A stretch of DNA of 64,000 nt from JAJFUE01 sp041687335 (lineage in GTDB: Bacteria; Sumerlaeota; Sumerlaeia; MVZB01): the NCBI GenBank assembly GCA_041687335.1, contig JAWLCE010000002.1, positions 62,001-126,000 of the forward strand. The letters run 5' to 3'. Below are positions 1 through 7,927 of this stretch, piece after piece; position 1 is the first letter of the stretch; every line of letters begins with the position of its first letter. The translations under genes and the position numbers were made by a program. The notes under the pieces are model-generated. The model searched no databases. It was not told the DNA's origin and saw only the letters and a list, made by a program, of their open reading frames with translations.

Positions 1-1
1 T

Positions 2-160
2 GGAGCGGCGGAGTGGGAGTATAGGGTCGGCTACATCACCGGCGTCTGTATGCTGCTGACGGCCATCGGCATCTGGGCCCTGCAGTTCGTTGTCGTCAAG
101 CCGCGGCGCCCTGCCGCCGGCAGGCCCGAACCGCAGAAGATCGGCACCCGTGTCGACTGA
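2..160 (+). CDS. C-terminal fragment of a membrane protein
   Basis: An open frame enters from the left edge and stops at 158-160. About 52 residues are visible. They hold one strongly hydrophobic segment (from about VGYITGV to LQFVVV), then a basic, proline-rich tail ending in RVD. This looks like the last transmembrane helix and cytoplasmic tail of a transporter. The Gfo/Idh/MocA gene downstream would suit an MFS-type sugar-acid carrier, as in the later island of this window, but the fragment is too short to name. A strong terminator follows at 174-210, so it probably ends its own transcript. Confidence 0.5.
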   Translation, partial: GAAEWEYRVGYITGVCMLLTAIGIWALQFVVVKPRRPAAGRPEPQKIGTRVD

Positions 161-173
161 GGGGACGCCAAAC

Positions 174-210
174 GGAGGGGCGGGCGAAATGCCCGCCCCT
201 CCAGCATTTT
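174..210 (+). terminator. Rho-independent terminator
   Basis: A perfect 12-bp inverted repeat (174-185 with 191-202, GGAGGGGCGGGC and its complement) encloses a 5-nt loop and is followed by AGCATTTT. It lies just after the stop at 160 and before the ribosome binding site of the next gene, so it separates the two units. Confidence 0.8.
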
Positions 211-237
211 CCAAGACCAACCAGAGGAGCCGGGCTG

Positions 238-1269
238 ATGGCTGACAAACTGCGAGTAGGCATCATCGGGGCGGGATTCCAGGGCCAGACCTATGCCGCC
301 ACGGTGGCGCGTCACCTGCCCGAGGCTGAACTGGTCGCCATCGCCGCCGACGCCGGCGCCGAAAAGGTCGCCGCCGAGTATCAGATCAAGCAGTTTCCCG
401 ACTGGCGCCAACTGGCGGCCAGCGACCTTGTCGATGTCGTCATCGTGGCGACCCCGCAGTCCACCCACGCCGAGATGGGCGTTTTTCTCGCCGAGCATGG
501 CAAGCACATCATGCTCGAGAAGCCGATGGCGCGCACCGTCGAGGAGTGCGACGCGATTCTTGAGGCCTGCCGCAAGGCGGGGGTCAAGCTGTCGGTCTCG
601 CTGACCCAGCGCCACCGCGTCTGCAACTGGCGCACCCGCGAGGTGCTCGACTCGGGCCGGCTCGGTCGCGTGCTGCAGGTGCGCTCGGTCAGCATCAACG
701 CCGGCACCAAGGCCACGATCCCAGCCTGGAACCTGGCGCCCGAGCAAAACGGCCTGATCCTGGGCCACAGCATCCACCACTTCGACGCGATCCGCTACTT
801 TACGGGGCAGGAGCCCAAGACGGTCTTCGCCCGCCTGCGCAACCTGATGCCCGAGCTGCCCTCGGACGGCACGCTGGACGCGATGATCGAAATGGCGGAC
901 GGCTCGGTGGCCACGATCCTGAGCACGTGGGAGGCTCCCAAGCCGGGCTTCCCCAGCGAGCCGTTCAACCACTACCTGATCTGCGAGAACGGGGTGGCGG
1001 TGGTCAATGCCTACACCAACGCCAAGGTGGCCGTGCGCGACGGCGAGTTCGAGGAAATCGCCGTCCAGCAGCCGATCGACTGGGCCGGCAAGGGCTACCT
1101 GGACGTGGTCCGCCTGGAGTCGTTTACCCGGCACCTGCAGTCCTTCTTCCAGGCGATTCTGGAGGATGTCGAGCCGCCCATCACCGGTTGGGATGGACGC
1201 CAGGCCGTCGCCATCTGCATTGCCTGTTATGACTCGAGCCGCACCGGCAAGGCGATCGAGTTGAGTTGA
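238..1269 (+). CDS. Gfo/Idh/MocA family oxidoreductase
   Basis: This 343-residue protein has the standard length and layout of the Gfo/Idh/MocA NAD(P)-dependent sugar dehydrogenases. A Rossmann fold starts at residue 5 with the dinucleotide motif GAGFQG (11-16). The family's E-K-P motif follows at 94-96. The C-terminal domain carries GHSIHHFD around 176-183, where the family places its catalytic histidine and aspartate. It probably oxidises or epimerises a sugar, sugar acid or inositol-type substrate in the cytoplasm; the substrate cannot be read from sequence. The ATG at 238 follows an AGAGGAG-type ribosome binding site. A second family member lies at 10807, inside a likely sugar-acid cluster. 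Confidence 0.9.
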   Translation: MADKLRVGIIGAGFQGQTYAATVARHLPEAELVAIAADAGAEKVAAEYQIKQFPDWRQLAASDLVDVVIVATPQSTHAEMGVFLAEHGKHIMLEKPMARTVEECDAILEACRKAGVKLSVSLTQRHRVCNWRTREVLDSGRLGRVLQVRSVSINAGTKATIPAWNLAPEQNGLILGHSIHHFDAIRYFTGQEPKTVFARLRNLMPELPSDGTLDAMIEMADGSVATILSTWEAPKPGFPSEPFNHYLICENGVAVVNAYTNAKVAVRDGEFEEIAVQQPIDWAGKGYLDVVRLESFTRHLQSFFQAILEDVEPPITGWDGRQAVAICIACYDSSRTGKAIELS

Positions 1270-1270
1270 A

Positions 1271-1302
1271 CGGGGCGGCTGGAGCGGTTATCATCCGCCC
1301 CG
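1271..1302 (+). terminator. Possible terminator after the oxidoreductase gene
   Basis: An 8-bp inverted repeat, CGGGGCGG at 1271-1278 and its complement at 1295-1302, lies right after the stop codon at 1269. A C-rich stretch follows instead of a clear T-run, so this is a weak intrinsic terminator at best. Confidence 0.4.
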
Positions 1303-2119
1303 TCCCCCCCTTGAGGAGAGTTTGTCAAGTTCCGGGGCCCGGGCCCAATGACCCGCGTCTCGTTGTCCGCTCCGCCTGTCGCTGTCGGCTGCCGCTGTTC
1401 ATCTGCCGCTGTTCCGTTCCGGCTGCTGCTTTTGCTGTTCGTCGTTCGTGCCAGTTCCCAAGGCCTTCAGTCCGCTGACGGGCCGGGCCCCGGTTTTTTT
1501 CTCGCGCAAAGCCGCAATGTTTCGTTCCAAAGAACGCCAAGTAGGCAGGCCGTTGGTTCCTGGTGCATCTATCGCGCAGCAGGATTCGCCATGCGAGATT
1601 GGGCGTAGGCCTGAAGCTGGCCGAGGCGAGAAAGCCCCGTAGGGGCCAGATAGCTCCGTCAGGAGCGACATGTTTTTAGAAACTCGCATTATTCTGCCCA
1701 AAGCTCCTTTGGGAGCGACATGTGCAGCTTTCCCTCGTTGTAAACCATGTTTTCCATTCACATCATCTTCGTTTGAAGGACCGACGGCGGCACATGCCGC
1801 TCCTGACGGAGCTTGAGGGAAGGGGAACGGCCTTGCTACAAACATGCCGCTCCTAACGGAGCTAATGGCTCCTCCGTCTGACAACGGAGCTCTGACCTGT
1901 GGGCGTTCTTCATTTGCGTCCTTGATCCCAGCTTGGCCCCCTTAGCGACAAAAAACCGCCCGTGCTCCCGTCAGCCAGCTTCATGCTGTGGTATCGCCCA
2001 TATCCATATCTTCCTCAACCTTGCTCCGCAATCGGCCGATGAGGTCCTTGAGCGGTGCCAGATGAACCGAGGGCCGCCGCGCGTCCGTGGGGGCGCGACC
2101 ATCGGAACAGTTGGGCGAG
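1303..2119. other. Long non-coding stretch with hairpin repeats
   Basis: About 800 bases separate the oxidoreductase from the PilZ gene. The open frames here are short, low-complexity and lack ribosome binding sites. The part 1634-1864 holds the hairpin repeats listed separately. The rest (about 1303-1620 and 1880-2100) shows nothing I can name. Confidence 0.6.
1634..1864. repeat. Cluster of short palindromic extragenic elements
   Basis: Several copies of a small hairpin element of the form GCTCC-N3/4-GGAGC followed by GACATGT or GGCATGT occur here. On the + strand they lie at 1652-1677 and 1701-1723, with a shorter relative at 1634-1646 (GCCCCGTAGGGGC). On the - strand they lie at 1791-1814 and 1837-1864. 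Two copies share an extended tail (AGGAGCGRCATGTTTNTAG). The opposed copies can also pair with each other. Compact imperfect palindromes of this sort resemble bacterial REP elements. No transposase is nearby. Confidence 0.7.
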
Positions 2120-2998
2120 ATGACGATCGTCGATATCGGCAAGGGCCAGCAGATCAGGATTCCGGCGCTGAAGCTCAGCAACGGGGAAACCTTCCTGGGC
2201 AGCCTCAAAATCAGCGACGGCGAGACGATGATCATCGAGCTGCCGTTGAACCACGCTGGCCGCATCCCCGATAAACTCGAAAAAATTTACGCGCTGGCCT
2301 GGGAATCCGACGGCATCCAGCGCAGTTGCCAGTTCCGGTTGCGTGGCCACAGCGCGCGCGAACTGGTGGGCCAACTGATCGTCCAGGAGCGGCGCGAATC
2401 ACCCCGCCTGCGGCTCGACATGGACTTGCAATATGAGCTGATCGCGCCCGAGCACGTCGGCGAGGTCGGGGAGGAGGTTCTCTCGCGGGTCCTCAACAGT
2501 GAGGATACCTCCTTCGAATCCAACCGCCTGCTGCGCACTGGCGACGACCCACTGGACCAGCTGCGCGAGGAAATCGTCTTGCTGCGCGAACTGGTCCACG
2601 ACCTGATCGGCCAGGTGGCGGACCTGAAATCCGTCGTAAGCGGCGAACAGCGCGGGGCCGAACGGCTGCGCCAGCCGCTGGCCGTGATCAACTGTTCCAG
2701 CAGCGGGGTCGGCTTCATCACGGCCCAGCCGATCACCGGTGGCCAGTGCCTGCGGCTGCGCCTGCGCCTGCGAATGTCGCCGCCGCTTCAGATCGAGGCG
2801 CTGGGCAACGTCGTGCGCTGCGCGCCGCTGCCGCGCCAGCCCGGCGATACCAACTCCGAACGCTATGATATCGGCGTCACCTTCACGCATATCCATGAGT
2901 CCGATCGTGAGCGCCTGATCCACTGCCTGTTCAAGGCCCAGCGGCGCCTGCTGCGCGACAGGCACGACGCGCGCGAGGCGATGAGCGAGATGCAATGA
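2120..2998 (+). CDS. PilZ domain protein, YcgR-like, with split PilZ motif
   Basis: The protein is 292 residues from the ATG at 2120; a GTG at 2087 would add 11 residues but has no ribosome binding site. The N-terminal part (about 1-90) resembles the YcgR/PilZN beta domain. A c-di-GMP binding PilZ domain follows, with the RxxxR motif (RESPR, about residues 92-96) and the NxSxxG motif (NCSSSG, about 191-196). The two motifs are separated by about 95 residues instead of the usual 20-30. The insert is acidic and helical, with a heptad-like stretch rich in Leu and Glu. The neighbours csrA and fliW suggest a motility or surface-switching role, for example a c-di-GMP responsive flagellar brake. The binding site looks intact; the function of the insert is unknown. 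Confidence 0.75.
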   Translation: MTIVDIGKGQQIRIPALKLSNGETFLGSLKISDGETMIIELPLNHAGRIPDKLEKIYALAWESDGIQRSCQFRLRGHSARELVGQLIVQERRESPRLRLDMDLQYELIAPEHVGEVGEEVLSRVLNSEDTSFESNRLLRTGDDPLDQLREEIVLLRELVHDLIGQVADLKSVVSGEQRGAERLRQPLAVINCSSSGVGFITAQPITGGQCLRLRLRLRMSPPLQIEALGNVVRCAPLPRQPGDTNSERYDIGVTFTHIHESDRERLIHCLFKAQRRLLRDRHDAREAMSEMQ

Positions 2999-3124
2999 GT
3001 CACGAGCAGGGCGGCGGGCAAAAAAATCTTTCCCGCACGCTCAAGAATCATCGGCGGCCGTCCGTAGAGTAATGCAAGTCACGGCACAGTGAGTGCGCGG
3101 CCTCGACAAGGAAGTCAACCGGCC

Positions 3125-3379
3125 ATGTTGATACTGACAAGGAAGTCCGGCGAGGGGATTCGGATCGGCGACACGGTCACCATCAAGGTGATCGAGATTC
3201 GCGGCAACCAGGTGCGGCTGGGCGTCGAGGCGCCCCGCAACATCAGCGTCCACCGCGAGGAAGTCTATGAGCTGATTCGGCAGGAAAACGAAATGGCCGC
3301 CCAGTCCAGTCCGGCGAGTCCCGAGATGTTGACCACCTTGTGGAACAGCAGCCGCGACACTGGGGAACGCACGCCTTGA
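3125..3379 (+). CDS. csrA: Carbon storage regulator CsrA
   Basis: This 84-residue protein begins MLILTRKSGEGIRIGD and continues through IKVIEIRGNQVRLGVEAP, the core of CsrA/RsmA. It ends the conserved part with the V-H-R-E-E-V-Y helix. CsrA is a dimeric RNA-binding protein that binds GGA motifs in mRNA leaders and blocks translation, controlling motility, biofilm and carbon flow. The ATG at 3125 is chosen because the fold begins at this methionine and an AAGGA element precedes it; an in-frame start at 3089 would add a non-homologous tail. The C-terminus is about 20 residues longer than the E. coli form. The next gene is fliW, its known protein antagonist. Confidence 0.95.
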   Translation: MLILTRKSGEGIRIGDTVTIKVIEIRGNQVRLGVEAPRNISVHREEVYELIRQENEMAAQSSPASPEMLTTLWNSSRDTGERTP

Positions 3380-3416
3380 CGATGCGCGCCCATGGGCGCG
3401 GGAGGACAAACACCCG

Positions 3417-3887
3417 ATGAAGTTCACAACCACGCGTTTTGGCGAGATCGAGTGCGACGAAGATGTTGTGATGCATTTTCACGACGGCCTGCTCGGGTTT
3501 CCCGGCGCCTGCCGCTACATTCTGCTCGAGCACGATGCCGACGGCAGTCCCTTCCGCTGGCTCCAGTCGCTCGACGACCCGGAGCTGGCCTTCATCGTCA
3601 TCGACCCGCTGCTGGTCGAGCCGCGCTACCAATATGAGATCGACCGCGACACCGCCACGCTGATTGGCACCGACGATCCTGGGCGCTGCGCCGCACTGGC
3701 GATCATCCGCGTGCCGCGCCAGGCCCCGGTCCAGATGTCGGTCAACCTGAAGGCGCCGCTGGTGATCAATGCCGAAAACCGCCGCGGTCGCCAGTTGGTG
3801 CTCGGCTCGAGCGTCTACGCGATCAACACCCCGCTGTTTCCTGAAGTTTTCGAGCCGGTGTATGAGCCCCAGCGGGCGGTCTCCTGA
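3417..3887 (+). CDS. fliW: Flagellar assembly factor FliW
   Basis: This 156-residue protein has the FliW length and pattern: an opening beta strand ending in FGEIE, the D-G-L-L-G-F-P-G motif near residue 23, the 'FRWLQSLDDPELAFIVIDP' block near 46-64, and a C-terminal 'NLKAPLVIN' strand. FliW binds CsrA and releases it from flagellin mRNA; flagellin competes for FliW, which couples filament assembly to translation. The gene lies 37 bases after csrA, so co-transcription is likely. No structural flagellar genes are visible in the window. The pair could therefore act on flagellin elsewhere or on other surface proteins. Confidence 0.92.
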   Translation: MKFTTTRFGEIECDEDVVMHFHDGLLGFPGACRYILLEHDADGSPFRWLQSLDDPELAFIVIDPLLVEPRYQYEIDRDTATLIGTDDPGRCAALAIIRVPRQAPVQMSVNLKAPLVINAENRRGRQLVLGSSVYAINTPLFPEVFEPVYEPQRAVS

Positions 3888-3914
3888 GGCCGCCGCCGGG
3901 TAACGGGCTGCACG

Positions 3915-3952
3915 CCGCCCGAGTAATGAGTTACTCATTACCCATCGGGCGG
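3915..3952. promoter_or_regulatory. Nested palindrome between fliW and the pilin gene
   Basis: A perfect 9-bp inverted repeat around one base (GTAATGAGT at 3923-3931, ACTCATTAC at 3933-3941) is nested in an outer 7-bp repeat (CCGCCCG at 3915-3921, CGGGCGG at 3946-3952). No T-run follows, so it is not a typical terminator. It lies about 147 bp upstream of the sigma-54 promoter at 4077, a usual distance for an enhancer-binding protein. It could equally be an RNA hairpin ending the fliW transcript. Confidence 0.45.
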
Positions 3953-4076
3953 AGCATCGGCGGGCGACTTGACGGGGCTGGCGCAGGCGACTGAACAACA
4001 TGGAAAACATTTGAAAGACAAGAGTTGAGCAGCGAAAGGAGAAAGGCCGGGACCGCCCGCAAAATGACAATGAAAT

Positions 4077-4093
4077 TTGGCATTGGCTTTGCT
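4077..4093 (+). promoter_or_regulatory. Sigma-54 promoter of the pilin gene
   Basis: The sequence TTGGCATTGGCTTTGCT matches the sigma-54 consensus (TTGGCAC-N5-TTGCT) with GG at 4079-4080 and GC at 4091-4092, exactly ten bases apart. Transcription would start near 4104, about 60 bases before the pilin ATG. Sigma-54 control of pilA through PilR-type activators is established in Pseudomonas, Myxococcus and Geobacter. One sigma-54 activator is encoded in this window at 42214, but its link to this promoter is unproven. Confidence 0.8.
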
Positions 4094-4165
4094 GCTAGAT
4101 AACGGCAGAGCGAATTCAAGGGATCCAACGACTGATCCCGGAATGCATACACGGAGGTGATTTCG

Positions 4166-4558
4166 ATGAAACTGTTCCGGAAGACTCGCAAGGGCTTTAC
4201 GCTGGTGGAAATCATGATCGTCGTGGCGATCATCGGCATCCTGATCGCGATCGCGGTCCCCGGCTTCGTCCAGGCCCGCACCCAGTCACGCATGCGTGCC
4301 TGCCAGGAGAACCTCTCCAAGATCGATGGCGCCAAAGAGCAGTGGGCGCTGGAGACCAATGCCGCCCCCGGCGCGACGGTTGACATGACGGCGCTGGTTG
4401 GCAACAACAGCTACATCAAGCGTACGCCCGAGTGCCCCGGTGGCGGGACCTATACCGTCCAGACCATCGGCACCGACCCGACCTGCAGCCTGGCGGCCGA
4501 TGGTCACACGCTGACCTCGCTCGGCGCGGCCGCGGCTGAGGCGCCGGCTGCCGGCTAA
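4166..4558 (+). CDS. Type IV pilin-like major prepilin
   Basis: This 130-residue protein starts MKLFRKTRKG and then F-T-L-V-E, the prepilin peptidase site: cleavage after Gly10, N-methylated Phe at +1, Glu at +5. A hydrophobic helix of about 22 residues follows. The globular part contains the block CQENLSKIDGAKEQWALE and two later cysteines that could form the usual pilin disulfide loop. The start at 4166 is fixed by GGAGGTGA at 4153-4160. The protein is probably exported through the inner membrane and assembled into a pilus or pseudopilus. A strong sigma-54 promoter precedes it and a strong terminator follows, so it is a monocistronic, probably highly expressed unit. No assembly ATPase or prepilin peptidase gene is nearby. 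Confidence 0.88.
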   Translation: MKLFRKTRKGFTLVEIMIVVAIIGILIAIAVPGFVQARTQSRMRACQENLSKIDGAKEQWALETNAAPGATVDMTALVGNNSYIKRTPECPGGGTYTVQTIGTDPTCSLAADGHTLTSLGAAAAEAPAAG

Positions 4559-4576
4559 GTTAAACCGATGGCCAAC

Positions 4577-4621
4577 GGGCGATAGAGCATCAGGATCGAT
4601 ACTCTATCGCCCTTCTTTTTT
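4577..4621 (+). terminator. Rho-independent terminator after the first pilin gene
   Basis: A perfect 11-bp stem (GGGCGATAGAG at 4577-4587 with CTCTATCGCCC at 4602-4612) encloses a 14-nt loop and is followed by TTCTTTTTT. It separates the two pilin genes. Confidence 0.88.
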
Positions 4622-4657
4622 CTCCGCGCACCCTTTTGTGGATCAAGGATGATGAAC

Positions 4658-5062
4658 ATGAGCCGCAACCCGATCAACTTCAAGCCCGCCCGCGCCGGTC
4701 GCGTCCGCGGTTTCACGCTGGTGGAGATCATGATCGTGGTCGCGATTCTGGGGGTCATCCTGGCCATCGCCGCCCCGACCTGGGTGCGCCAACGCATGCT
4801 GGCCCAGCAGCGCGTCTGCCAGGAAAACCTGTTCAAGATCGAAGGCGCCAAGGAACAATGGGCGCTCGAGACTCATCAACCCATTGGCACGGCGGTGCTC
4901 TGGAGCCATTTGGTGCAAGGCGACGGCAGCGGTTACATCAAGCGCCAGCCGGAGTGCCCCAGCGGCGGCAGCTATGAACTTAACAACGTCGGCATGCTGA
5001 CTGCCTGCACGACGTTGACCCCCTACAACCATAACGATGCGCCCAAAGTGACGCCCGAATAA
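4658..5062 (+). CDS. Type IV pilin-like protein, paralogue of the first pilin
   Basis: This 134-residue protein is a diverged paralogue of the preceding pilin. It has a longer leader with an RG-F-T-L-V-E prepilin cleavage site, the same hydrophobic helix, and a near-identical block VCQENLFKIEGAKEQWALET. The Y-I-K-R-x-P-E-C-P region is also shared. Three methionines are available; the ATG at 4658 is best placed relative to the AAGGA at 4645-4649. It may be a minor pilin or a pilin variant. The intervening terminator means it needs its own promoter or read-through. A stem-loop follows at 5119. Confidence 0.85.
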   Translation: MSRNPINFKPARAGRVRGFTLVEIMIVVAILGVILAIAAPTWVRQRMLAQQRVCQENLFKIEGAKEQWALETHQPIGTAVLWSHLVQGDGSGYIKRQPECPSGGSYELNNVGMLTACTTLTPYNHNDAPKVTPE

Positions 5063-5118
5063 GACTTTCACCCTCCCATCCTTCCAATCCGTCTTGCTTA
5101 CTCCTTCCTCCCGCCCCC

Positions 5119-5142
5119 GACCCCGGTTCCCCCACCGGGGTC
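5119..5142 (+). terminator. Stem-loop after the second pilin gene
   Basis: A perfect 9-bp stem (GACCCCGGT at 5119-5127 with ACCGGGGTC at 5134-5142) encloses a 6-nt loop. It lies about 57 bases after the stop codon. Only ATCCTTATG follows, so it is a weak intrinsic terminator. Confidence 0.55.
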
Positions 5143-5296
5143 ATCCTTATGGGACGCCGTCCTACACAGTATTTCAAACTTTGGTCAGCAGAATTATAAA
5201 TCAGGCGTAATTTTAGCTTTCCTTTTCTGTCGATTCATAATACAAAGTGACGGCATTGATGGATTACGTTTGCTCGCGTATCTTGGATGCCCAGCC

Positions 5297-6346
5297 ATGA
5301 CCGATACCATCAGCCCACCCGAAAGATTGATCCAGCGCGTCACCCAGCAGGATATCGCCCGTGAGTTGGGCGTCTCGCAAGCCACCGTTTCGCTGGTGAT
5401 GGGTGGGTCCAACCAAGCACGGATCAGCCCCCATCTGAGCCAACTGATTCGGGAAACCGCCCGCCGGATGAACTATCGGCCCAATCTGGCGGCGCGTCAG
5501 CTCGTCGGCAAGGGCAGCCGAATGGTTGGCGTGATCGTCGGCCACCCCACCGACACCTGCCAGGCCTTGGCCGCCCAAGCCATCGCCGCCGGCCTGTTCC
5601 GTCGCCAATACTTTGCCTTCGCCTGCCATGGCGGCCGCACACCCGAGGAGCTGGCCGATTGCATCAATCAATGTGCGTCCTGCGGGGTGGACGGCATTAT
5701 CAACCTCGATCCCGCCATCAGCGGCCATGCCCCACGGGCCGAGATGCTTGCCGACCAGTTCAGCTGCCTGGTCCACGCCGCACCGACGCACAATGGGGCC
5801 TGCAGCGTCGTGATGGATGAGGCACATGGCCTCCGGCTGGCCGTGCATTACCTCCACGAACGGGGCCATCGCCGGATCGCGGCGGCGGCTCCACCTACAG
5901 GCTGCGGCCATTTGGTGGTCAACCCGCTCGATGGCTACAAGGCCGAGATGGCAAGCCTGGGGCTTGACGTGGAACCGGGGTGGATTCATGAACCCGAGGC
6001 CTACCTCCCGACGCGCCAGACGGCCGCCGCGGCAGTCGAGCAGTGGGTCGCCGCCGGCGGCGTCACCGCGATCATCGCCGGCAATGATTATTGGGCGATC
6101 GGCTTGATGCAGGAACTCAGGCGGCGTGGCCTGCGTGTGCCGGATGACGTCGCGGTGATCGGCCAGGGTAACCAACCCGCCGGCCAGATCCACGAGCCGT
6201 CGTTGACCACGATTGACGTCCGCCGCGTGCTGCTGGCCAAGCCCCTGATCGAGATGCTTGAACGGCTTGTCAGCGGTCCCGAGATTCCCTCCCCCGAGCG
6301 CCGGTTGCTAATCGAACCGCGGCTGATCGTGCGCCAGTCCGCCTGA
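5297..6346 (+). CDS. LacI family transcriptional regulator
   Basis: The protein is 349 residues from the ATG at 5297; an upstream TTG at 5270 is less likely. The N-terminal helix-turn-helix (about 14-36) reads V-T-Q-Q-D-I-A-R-E-L-G-V-S-Q-A-T-V-S. The hinge helix with N-Y-R-P-N-L-A-A-R-Q-L (59-69) is the minor-groove reader of LacI proteins. The rest is a periplasmic-binding-protein-like effector domain, with MVGVIVG at 76 and a late 'DDVAVIG' segment. It probably represses sugar-related genes in the absence of a ligand. The flanking genes give no clear target; the sugar-acid island at 9197-16976 is the nearest candidate. The upstream region 5160-5260 is unusually AT-rich, consistent with a promoter. 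Confidence 0.9.
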   Translation: MTDTISPPERLIQRVTQQDIARELGVSQATVSLVMGGSNQARISPHLSQLIRETARRMNYRPNLAARQLVGKGSRMVGVIVGHPTDTCQALAAQAIAAGLFRRQYFAFACHGGRTPEELADCINQCASCGVDGIINLDPAISGHAPRAEMLADQFSCLVHAAPTHNGACSVVMDEAHGLRLAVHYLHERGHRRIAAAAPPTGCGHLVVNPLDGYKAEMASLGLDVEPGWIHEPEAYLPTRQTAAAAVEQWVAAGGVTAIIAGNDYWAIGLMQELRRRGLRVPDDVAVIGQGNQPAGQIHEPSLTTIDVRRVLLAKPLIEMLERLVSGPEIPSPERRLLIEPRLIVRQSA

Positions 6347-6498
6347 GCGATAAAAAAATTCCTCTCCGCGCTTCCTCGGCGCCCTTTGAATTGTTGCATT
6401 GCAATCTTCCGGTTTGCTGATTGGTGCTTGATTCTCCCCCGCCGGTTGCGCCATCGTAGAATCGTTTACAAACACACTATCAGATTTTGGATCAATAG

Positions 6499-7902
6499 AT
6501 GAATCGTTGGACAGCCAGAGCAAGAGGGGCGGCGGGTAAGTTTTTTGGCTCGCTGCGCCGGCTGCCCAGCCAGTTCCGCCAGCTCGAGGCGCGTATCTGG
6601 ACGATGCCCGACGATGCCTCACACGGCATCCGGGCCCATGGGCAGCGCTGGCTGCAGGTGCTCGATCGCAGCTTCCGCAACTTTCTCGCCAACGACAGCC
6701 TCAACAAGTCGAGCACGCTGACCTACACCACGTTCCTGACCTTCATCCCGCTGCTGGCGATCATCCTGGCGCTGCTCAAGGGCTTCAATCTGCTGGAGTC
6801 CACGCAAGAGGCGATCCGCCGCAGCGCCCACCAGATGCTTGCGGCCACCGGTGCCACGATGGCCGCCCACGAACGCATCATTGAATTGATCGATCAAATA
6901 TTCCTGCTCGTCGGCACGGCCCAATTCACCGCCTTGGGGCCATTCGCCGTCGTCGGCCTCACCGTGACCGTGCTGACGCTGATGTCACGCATCGAGGCGG
7001 TGATGAATGACGCCTGGGCCGTGCACAAGTCGCGCCCGCTGGCGCGCAAGCTGTCGGACTACATGACGCTGATCCTCGTCCTGACGCTGCTGCTGGTGGC
7101 GACCACCGTGACCACGCGCACCTCGATCGTCACCTTTGAGGGCCTGCTGGCTCGCTTCAACTCGCTGCAAGCGATCCTGCTGAGCTTTACCCCCTACCTG
7201 ATCATCTGGATCGCCTTGATTTTCATGTTCTTCTATATCCCCAACACGCGCGTGGCCTGGAAATCGGCGATCATTGCCGGCCTGCTCGCGGGCCTTTTGT
7301 TTCACGTCAACCAGTTGCTCTTCCTGCACCTGTCGGCGACGTTCATCGACCGCTACCGGGCAATCTACGGCGGCCTGGGGGTCATTTTTTTCCTGTTGAT
7401 CTGGGTCTGGGTCGCCTGGTGCATTGTGCTGTGGGGGGTCGAGGTCTGCAGCACGCATCAGAACTTGCGCGACTGGCGTCGGCGGCGCCGGCCATGGCGC
7501 AATACCCCCGCCGAGCGCGAAACCCTCGCCTTGCGGCTGGCGGCGCTGCTGGCGGGGCCGATGCTCAACCTGGAGAGCGAGCGCGCCCCGCTCGACACCG
7601 GCCAGCTTGCCGATGAACTGAAACTGCCCCCGCAGCCGGTCGCCGAGATGCTCGAACTGTTCGAGGGTCAGGGACTCGTCCGCCGCGCCGACGATGGCAG
7701 CTATCTGCTGGCCCGTGTGCCCGACTGCATCAGCGCGCTCGACATCCTGCGGCTGGTGCGCCACGGGCGGAACCGGCCCCTTCCCCCCGCCGATGACCAT
7801 CTGCGTGGGTTGACCGAACAGGTCTCGGCCGGACTGGCCAGTCAAAGCATACGCGACCTGGCCGCCCTGCAGCTCGAGGAGATCCATACGTTTAATTATT
7901 AA
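6499..7902 (+). CDS. YihY/BrkB family inner membrane protein with C-terminal winged-helix-like domain
   Basis: The protein is 467 residues. Residues about 60-330 carry six hydrophobic segments in the YihY/virulence factor BrkB pattern, including the opening S-L-N-K-S-S-T-L-T-Y-T-T-F-L-T segment and the late block G-G-L-G-V-I-F-F-L-L-I-W-V-W. The remainder (about 345-467) is soluble and contains 'LDTGQLADELKLPPQPVAEMLE' followed by 'GLVRRADDGSYLL', a winged-helix-like pattern seen in longer family members. The biochemical function of this family is not established; early reports that the BN homologue is RNase BN were withdrawn in favour of another protein. The gene stands alone between an AT-rich leader and a convergent ABC gene. 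Confidence 0.85.
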   Translation: MNRWTARARGAAGKFFGSLRRLPSQFRQLEARIWTMPDDASHGIRAHGQRWLQVLDRSFRNFLANDSLNKSSTLTYTTFLTFIPLLAIILALLKGFNLLESTQEAIRRSAHQMLAATGATMAAHERIIELIDQIFLLVGTAQFTALGPFAVVGLTVTVLTLMSRIEAVMNDAWAVHKSRPLARKLSDYMTLILVLTLLLVATTVTTRTSIVTFEGLLARFNSLQAILLSFTPYLIIWIALIFMFFYIPNTRVAWKSAIIAGLLAGLLFHVNQLLFLHLSATFIDRYRAIYGGLGVIFFLLIWVWVAWCIVLWGVEVCSTHQNLRDWRRRRRPWRNTPAERETLALRLAALLAGPMLNLESERAPLDTGQLADELKLPPQPVAEMLELFEGQGLVRRADDGSYLLARVPDCISALDILRLVRHGRNRPLPPADDHLRGLTEQVSAGLASQSIRDLAALQLEEIHTFNY

Positions 7903-7927
7903 TTGAAATGGCGGCACCGGCGCGGCT

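Noticed and set aside
1348..1642. Small proteins in the 1.3-2.1 kb gap
   Set aside because: The frames are low-complexity, overlap on both strands and have no ribosome binding sites.
1634..1864. CRISPR array
   Set aside because: Copies are short, inverted relative to each other, unevenly spaced and without unique spacers or cas genes.
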